From positions 139,130,747 to 139,194,746 of the forward strand of contig NC_081412.1 in NCBI RefSeq assembly GCF_030272615.1: a stretch of DNA of 64,000 bases. Direction: 5' to 3'. A program made the position numbers and the translations under genes. Origin of the DNA: Cryptomeria japonica (Eukaryota > Streptophyta > Pinopsida > Cupressales > Cupressaceae). Each line of letters begins with the position of its first letter. Position 1 is the first letter of the stretch. Positions 57,803 to 64,000 of the stretch are shown in pieces. The notes under the pieces are model-generated. The model made no database searches. It saw nothing but the letters and a program-made list of their open reading frames with translations, and had not been told where the DNA came from.

Positions 57803-60800
57803 ATGATGAAGAGGGAAGGTCCAAAGTTTAACTGAGATAACTTTAAAATATGGAAGGATAGAATGAAGATATACATCAGAAATGTTGAGAATTCTTATGT
57901 TATCCCTACCAGTATTCTCACCAATGATCAAAAGAGAGAGATTTAGGAGAATGGGCAAGTCATGAAAGCCCTAATCAGCAGTTTATCTGACATTGAGTTT
58001 ATTGATGTTCAGGATAAAGAGAATCCCAAAGAAGTATGGGATGCCCTTGAAAATATCTATGATGGTGATGAGCATGTGAAACAAGCTAAGGAAGAGAGCC
58101 TTAGGGGAAAGTTTGAAGACATGCGGATGGTTGAAGGAGAGACCATTCAACAATATGGAATAAGAATCAAAATTGTTGTTGGAGACATCAAGAGTGCAGG
58201 TGGTAAAATGGAAGATTCCACTATTGTTAGCAAAGTTTTGAGATCCTTATTACTAGTCTATGCAATAAGGGTTGTTGCTATTCAGGAGTTGAGGTCTGTA
58301 GACAAGACAAAGGTATCCCTGGACTCCATCATTGCAAAGCTAACAGCTTATGAGCTAAATAATTATGATTGCAATATTCAGAAGACCGAATCAGCCTTCA
58401 GAGCATCTGCTGCACTATCTAGAAAAGGAAAAGAAGCTAGTACTACCTGTGAACAAAGACAAAGTAGAGAAATGGATGATGAGGAGATTATGATGTAATT
58501 TGAAGCTCTTCTTGCCAAGAGAATTCCCAAGGGAACCGGTAAATACAGAGGTAAGCTCCCTTTGAAATGTTTTTCTTGTAACTGGATAGGACACATTGCT
58601 ATAAACTGCCCTAATGGTGATAACAAGGACAAACCGGAAAGGTTCAAGAAGTTCAAAGGAGGAAATCGAACAAACAGTTTTGTAGTAGTTGATGAAGGTG
58701 TCACTGATGAGGAATCAGAAGATGAAGAAAATGAAGATATTGTGTTTGTTGCAGTCAAGGAAGATGTGTCAGATAAGAAGGCTCTTGTCTCCCGCTTTGA
58801 TAATCCCAATGAGTGGATTATTGACAGTGGCTGCTCTCATCATATGACTAGTGACCAGAGTAAGTTTCTATCTTTGGAAGAGTATGATGGTGGTGTTGTC
58901 CATTTTGGTAATGATGCACCTTGTATGGTCAAAGGCAAAGGGTCTATCTCTCTGAATGGAAAGAGCAGTGCTAACAATGTGTATTGGGTGGAAGGTCTAA
59001 GACACAATCTTTTGAGTGTTGCCCAGCTAAATGATAGTGGACTCACTCTGGAATTTAAAAATGGAATGTGCAAAATCAAAGGAAAGAATGGTGAACTGAT
59101 GGCCACCGGTAAGAAGACCAAAGGTAACCTATTTCAGCTAAATGCAAATATCAGTACATGTCTTATGGCTAATTTTGATGATAGCTAGATATGGCATAGG
59201 AGACTCTGCCATGTAAACTTTGACAACATTGTGAATGCCATTAAGACCAAGGCAGTTAGAGGATTACCTGTGCTGAGCAAATTGGAAAATCCTCTATGCA
59301 AAGAGTGTCAACTGGGGAAAATGTCTTCCTCAACCTTCAAAGGTAAATCTTTCACTGTAGACAATTTACTTGTTCTTGTGCATATTGATTTGTGTGGTCC
59401 TATGAAAACTAGGAGTGTGTAGGGAGATAGGTATTTTATGATTCTAAAAGATGATTTCTCAAGAATGATGTGGGTCACATTCTTGAAGGACAAATCTAAA
59501 GCTTTTGGAAAGTTCAAAGCCTTCAGAGCACTGGTTGAAAAAGAAAGCGGTAAGAGGATTAAGTGCTTAAGAACTAATCAAGGAGGGGAATTCACTTTCG
59601 GTGAATTCAACAAATATTGTGAAAAGAATGGCATCAAGAGGCAACTGCCTACCCCCCAGACTCCACAACAAAATGGCTTAGCAGAGAGGAACAACCGAAC
59701 TGTGGTTGAAGTGGCTAGAACTATGCTAATCCAAGGAAAAGTTGCTCACACCTTTTGGAGAGAAGCGGTGAGCACTGCAGTCTACACAATGAACTGGGTA
59801 CTCATCAAGAAAGGTAAGGATAAGACTCCTTATGAATACTAGACCGGTAAGACACCAGTGGTAAGCTACTTCAGAATGTTTGGTAGAAAATTTTATATCA
59901 AGAGGAGTGAACATCAGAGCAAGTTTGATGCAAAATGTGATGAAGGAATATTCCTAGGATATTCCACCAGAAGTAAAGCTCTCAAACGTTTCAACAATAG
60001 GACTCAGAGAACTGTTGAAAGCACCAATGTTAGGGCTGATGAAAACTCTAAGAAACCTGAGGAAACCGGTAGTGAGCAAGTAGGAGATGAACCGGTAGTA
60101 ACCTTCTGGGAACCGGTTGCAAATCAGCCCAGTACGAGTAATTGTGCTCCTACATCGGTAGATACTGATACTGATGAAGATGAGGATGATGAAGAAAAGA
60201 AAGAGGAAGCTGTTAAGAACATACCTAGGTATGTCAAACTCAATCATGATCCAAACCAAATCATAGGAGACAAGGATGCAAGAATCCTTACAAGAAGAAA
60301 GGTCAAAGAAAACTCATGTATGATCTCTGAATTTGAGCCTAAATCATTCAAAGAGGCACATAAAGATGAAGATTGGATCAAGGCAATGGAAGAGGATCTT
60401 GATCAGATAGAAAAGAATGGTACATGGTCCTTGGTGCCCAGACCGGAGCATAAAAATGTCATTGGTACCAAATGGGTTTTCAGAAATAAGCTAAATGAAG
60501 ATGGGATAGTGATAAGAAACAAATCCAGACTGGTGTGTAAGGGGTATGCTCAAGAAGAAGGAGAAGATTATGGAGAAACCTTTTCTCCAGTAGCCAGATT
60601 GGAAGGAGTTTGTATGCTTCTTGCATATGCAGCTTTTAAAGGATTCAAGGTATACAAAATGGATATAAAATCTGCATTCCTAAATGGAATACTTGAAGAG
60701 GAGGTGTATATAGAGAAACCAGATGGGTTTGCCCTATCAGAAGACAGTGACATGGTGTGTAGGCTACATAAAGCCTTGTATGGACTAAAGCAAGCACCTA

Positions 60801-61870
60801 GAGCATGGTATGAATGCTTGCACTCCCATCTTGTGAAGATTGGATTTGAAAGAACAAGTGAAGATAGCAATATCTACTTGAAATCAGAAGGAGATCAGAT
60901 TCTGATCTGTGAAGTATTTGTTGATGACATCATCTTTGGAGGAGATGACAAGATGAGTCATGATTTTGTAGATGAGATGAGAAACGAGTTTGAGATGTCA
61001 CTTATAGAGGAGATTAAGTTCTTCATTGGACTACAGATTCAACAAATGAAAGATGGAATGTTTATCACTTAGTCCAAGTATGTCAAAGAAGTATTGAAGA
61101 ATTTTGGCATGAAAGATAGCAAACCGGTTGGTACATCGATGGTGGTCGGTTGTAAATTATCAAAAGATGATGACTCAGTGGTGGTAAATGAGAAGGAATA
61201 CTAATCAATGATTGGTAAGTTGCATTATGTAGTGCATAGCAGACTGGACATTGCACATGAAGTGGGCATTACCGCTCGGTTCCAGAAAAGCCCAAGAGAA
61301 TCCCACTTGATAGTAGTCAAGCGGATTCTTAGATATTTGAATGGAACTATAGAGTATGGATTCTGGTATCCATACAACAATGATTTCAGTCTCAAAGTGT
61401 TTACCGATGCCGATTGGGCTGGTAATGTGGATGACCAGAAGAGCACAACCAATGGTGCATTCTTCCTTGGTGGTAGACTAGTCTCATGGATGAGTAAAAA
61501 GCAGAGTTGTATCACTCAGTCTACAGCAAAAGCGGAGTATGTTGCAGCTTTTATGAACTACACCCAGACTATTTGGATGAAGCATGTATTGAATGGCTTC
61601 AAAGTTCTTGTATCTGAACCGGTAAGTATATTTTGTGACAACACAAGTGCAATTAACATCTCCAAGAATCCGGTTTTGCATGCTAGAACCAAGCACTTTG
61701 AGCTCAAGTATCATTTCTTGAGGGAGAAGGTTCAGAACAAGGAGGTTGTATTGGAACATGTTTCCAGTAAGGAGCAATTAGCAAATATATTCACCAAGCC
61801 TCTACCAAAGGCTTCATTTACCTATTTTAGAGGTGAATTAGGGGTGCTACCCCTTCAAGAGGTGAACTAA
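57803..61870 (+). pseudogene. Element F gag-pol polyprotein (copia)
   Basis: A single frame of 1356 codons from ATG 57803 to TAA 61868-61870. Domains by residue: gag 1-250; zinc knuckle CFSCNWIGHIAINC 256-269; protease IIDSGCSHHM with Asp 341; HHCC region about 464; integrase first Asp 529 (HIDLCGPMKT), second catalytic position TNQGGEF (Asn where E has Asp), third in NGLAERNNRTVVE; RT KMDIKSAFLNG (Asp 954) and [11 protein letters not shown] (Asp 1041-1042); RNase H VFTDADWAG (Asp 1202), ending LANIFTKPLPK. Eight in-frame stops: near 57832, 57942, 58496, 59187 and 59420, then at 59840-59842, 61070-61072 and near 61202. Relative to E, eight codons are deleted near residue 30. Order gag-PR-IN-RT-RH defines Ty1-copia; the lineage was not determined. 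Confidence 0.95.
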
Positions 61871-62185
61871 AAGTATATTCTCCAGATCAGTCAGGTAAAG
61901 CAGTGTCCAATCTTTTTTAGGATTGATGTGTTGAAGGATGCTACTCCTCAGGGGGGAGCAACATAGTGGAGCAGGAAAGCTTGTGCCTCCACTTTGGCAT
62001 TGTTGTCAAAGGGGGAGAAGATGTGAAGTAGAGAAGGTATCTGCAACAATAGGGAGAAGATGTGATGCTGAGTGATATCTTTGTATATTGCCATCAGAAG
62101 CGGAGAAGATAGCTGCAGCAATAGGGAGAATATGTGATGTTGAGTGATATTTTTGTATATTGCCATCAATGCCAAAGGGGGAGAT
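61871..62185 (+). other. 3' non-coding tail and polypurine tract of element F
   Basis: Contains GGGGGAG motifs near 61951, 62012 and 62178; the last, CAAAGGGGGAGAT (62173-62185), adjoins the 3' LTR. A segment of about 65 bases (GATGTGAAGTAGAGAAGG...ATATTGCCATCA) is partly duplicated in tandem at 62027-62170. Confidence 0.8.
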
Positions 62186-63732
62186 TGTTGGCATATGTGC
62201 AAGAGTATGATGACATGATGATATTGTATGTTGTCATTGATGTCAATATGCTAAGAAGTGAACCAATATATTGAATTTAAGCAACTGGCAAAGAGAACCG
62301 GTATGGTGTTGTGAAGCGGTATGGCAATATGCTGAGGAGTGAACTGGTATATTGAAGTTAAGCAACTGGAAAAGAGAATCGGTATGGTGGTGTAAACTGG
62401 TATATGTGCAATAGGTGAAGTAATATGTTTGTCCAAGTGAACCGGTATGTTGAAATGTGAACTGGTACATGGAATGTGGTAGGACTACCAGTTGGTAGTC
62501 TTAGCTTCAGGGTTTCCGGTTGAAGTGTTCCAAGCCTATGTGATTCAACCAATGGCATCATGTGATGAGTTAGCATTGTAATGAAGATCAGATCATGTTT
62601 CCACGTCATCTTTGTGCACATGAAGAATCTTGCATGAAGCAGATTGATCCTATCTACCTCGGGAATGTGCAAAGTCCCTGTAAACAGTGGAGAATGCGTG
62701 ATGGGTTATCGCCTCCATGAAGCGGTGAAGAACGAACGATGGAGAATGTCTTGAGATTTGTTCAAGACTATTGTATTCAAATGCAAAGTGCTCAATGGTC
62801 AGTATTGAACCAATCAATTGCTTAACCTAAATTTTTAGGGTTTAGGGTTTATGTTGCCGACCTATCTGTGTTCTATAAGGTCGATGTTGTGTTTCATGTT
62901 GAGGTTGTTGGAAAATATTGTGTGTGTATCTAAGTGCAGAGATACGTGACTCTTGCCAGACCAGATAAGAGGATTGATACCTGCATAGTGTGTGTGTAGA
63001 AGGAAGGAACTAAAGCAGATCTGCATTGGCATTGAGTGCTATTACCAGATCATTGTAATACCAGTTGATCTTTAACTACTTCAACAGTTGGAAAATCCCT
63101 TAACCAGGTAGCTTTAACTAGCTTGCTGTAAATCCTTTAACAGGGTGACTCAAAGCCATTGAGTTAATAAAATCCTCTAACAAGGTAACCTCTAACAGGG
63201 TTTAACCCTTAACTAGGTGATCCCTAATAGGATCGGTTCCTAACAGAACTTGTTGTAACTGTCTTTAACTGGACTAGGCTCCTAACAGAGCGGACTTCTA
63301 AAGAGTTCAAAAATAGCTTGTGGGTATTCATCCCCACTATGGTTTTTCCCAGTTGGGTTTCCACGTGAAAAATATGTGTATCATGTGTGATGCCTCTTTC
63401 GTGTGATGCTTTGTTATTTTCTGTCAAGCGGTGAATCATGTTATGCTAGTAAATTATTGTATCTCTGATGATAGATTATCTGTTTATGCATAAGGATAAA
63501 GTGGAAATGAGGGAGTAGGTTGTATGGAAAGCTAAGTGTTGCTTGTTTATGCCTTTCCTAGTAGCATTGTGTTTAACCAGTAGTAATATGGTTTAGATCA
63601 GTGTTAGTGATTGCCAGTCAAGTTCACTGTTTGCAATCAAACCGGTTCGGGAAAAGTTTTTGTGCCTGTACTGATTCACCCCCCCCCCTCTCAGTACCGG
63701 TTTGGTACTCACCGTTCATCATTGAGTTATCA
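62186..63732 (+). repeat. 3' LTR of element F
   Basis: 1547 bp, pair of 56184-57731. Box TATGTTGTCATTGATG at 62227-62242, telomere-type heptamers at 62834-62847, C-run at about 63679-63687. Confidence 0.96.
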
Positions 63733-63737
63733 GGTTA
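63733..63737 (+). repeat. Target site duplication of element F, right copy (GGTTA)
   Basis: Exact match to 56179-56183. Confidence 0.9.
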
Positions 63738-64000
63738 AGATTAAAAGTGGCATGGAGGGATGAGATTGAAAGAGATGAGGTGAGTTGGATTGGCACATAG
63801 TCTCGTGATATGTGTCACATTGGGATGAATACTTTTCATGGGAAAGAGGGGTAAGTTGCGCTCACACATGTGTGAGCACATCTTTAGAAGAACATGAGAA
63901 TGACAAGTGGAAACAGAAGTGGCAAAGTGGAAGAGGTGTAAGTGGAGGGAGATGATAAATGGAGCAAAGACAAAGTGTTTCAAGTTTGGGAAGAATGAGA
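63738..64000. other. Flank of element F, probably interior of element G
   Basis: G-rich non-coding-looking sequence that was contiguous with 56178 before F inserted. No motif recognised. Confidence 0.4.

Larger units (their letters stand above)
56184..63732 (+). mobile_element. Element F: full-length copia element
   Basis: 7549 bp on the plus strand, LTRs of 1548 and 1547 bp with perfect TG...CA ends, perfect GGTTA target duplication, iMet primer site, polypurine tract and one gag-pol frame. Same family as E. The LTRs differ mainly by C-to-T and G-to-A changes, many in ACCGGT words. Eight in-frame stops and a changed integrase residue make it defective, though no frameshift was found. Confidence 0.96.

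Noticed and set aside
58378..61515. Minus-strand frames within element F
   Set aside because: Antisense shadows of its gag-pol; the plus-strand frame carries all copia motifs in order.

Overview
The window looks like a piece of a very large, repeat-dominated land-plant nuclear genome. Almost everything recognisable is a transposable element or a decayed fragment: plant-type Ty1-copia LTR elements primed by initiator tRNA-Met, L1-type LINE relics, one Ty3-gypsy-type gag relic, a SINE-like insertion and long polypurine and palindromic satellites. No intact host gene was found. Old, mutated, nested elements kept at nearly full length would suit a gymnosperm such as a conifer, but that is inference; nothing here names the species.

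Layout. 1-107: end of an LTR cut by the window edge. 110-15400: a GA-rich satellite split at an AGAGA target by element A (645-14762). A is a pol-less LTR element with two ORFs; it is interrupted by two minus-strand elements, B (2053-6423, gag-protease only) and C (7815-10620, no coding region). 15801-18350: AT-rich DNA with a thioredoxin-fold (nucleoredoxin-like) gene fragment, a foldback MITE-like palindrome and a 283-bp retroposon with a perfect 14-bp target duplication. 18351-22370: GA satellite, including a second copy of the region into which A inserted but without A, then an array of palindromic GGGGTCATATG units with a roughly 320-bp higher-order period, then TC repeats. 23325-26035: truncated L1-type LINE. 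26883-28050: a dispersed repeat and an F-box/Sel1 pseudogene. 30167-30733: a tandemly duplicated exon-like unit. 31670-33570: second LINE relic. 33737-36290: gypsy-type gag relic with an acidic extension. 37858-53749: decayed copia element D, whose right LTR carries the better preserved copia element E (45669-53111). 54209-54500: second copy of the dispersed repeat, cut by an LTR (54501-55804) of element G, into which copia element F (56184-63732) inserted.

How the parts relate. A, D, E, F and G share terminal features: TG...CA ends, a 16-bp box near the LTR start, a C-rich box near the LTR end, an iMet-type primer site where visible, and a GGGGGAG-type polypurine tract. E and F are members of one gag-pol family. 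A, which has no polymerase, carries the same polypurine junction as E and F, so E/F-like elements are plausible helpers for it. E and F share two in-frame stop codons at homologous codons, so their common ancestor may already have been defective. Insertion order can be read from nesting: A before B and C; D before E; dispersed repeat before G before F.

Limits: boundaries rest on paired LTRs and target duplications read by eye. Family names are from motif recognition only; no database or alignment was run.
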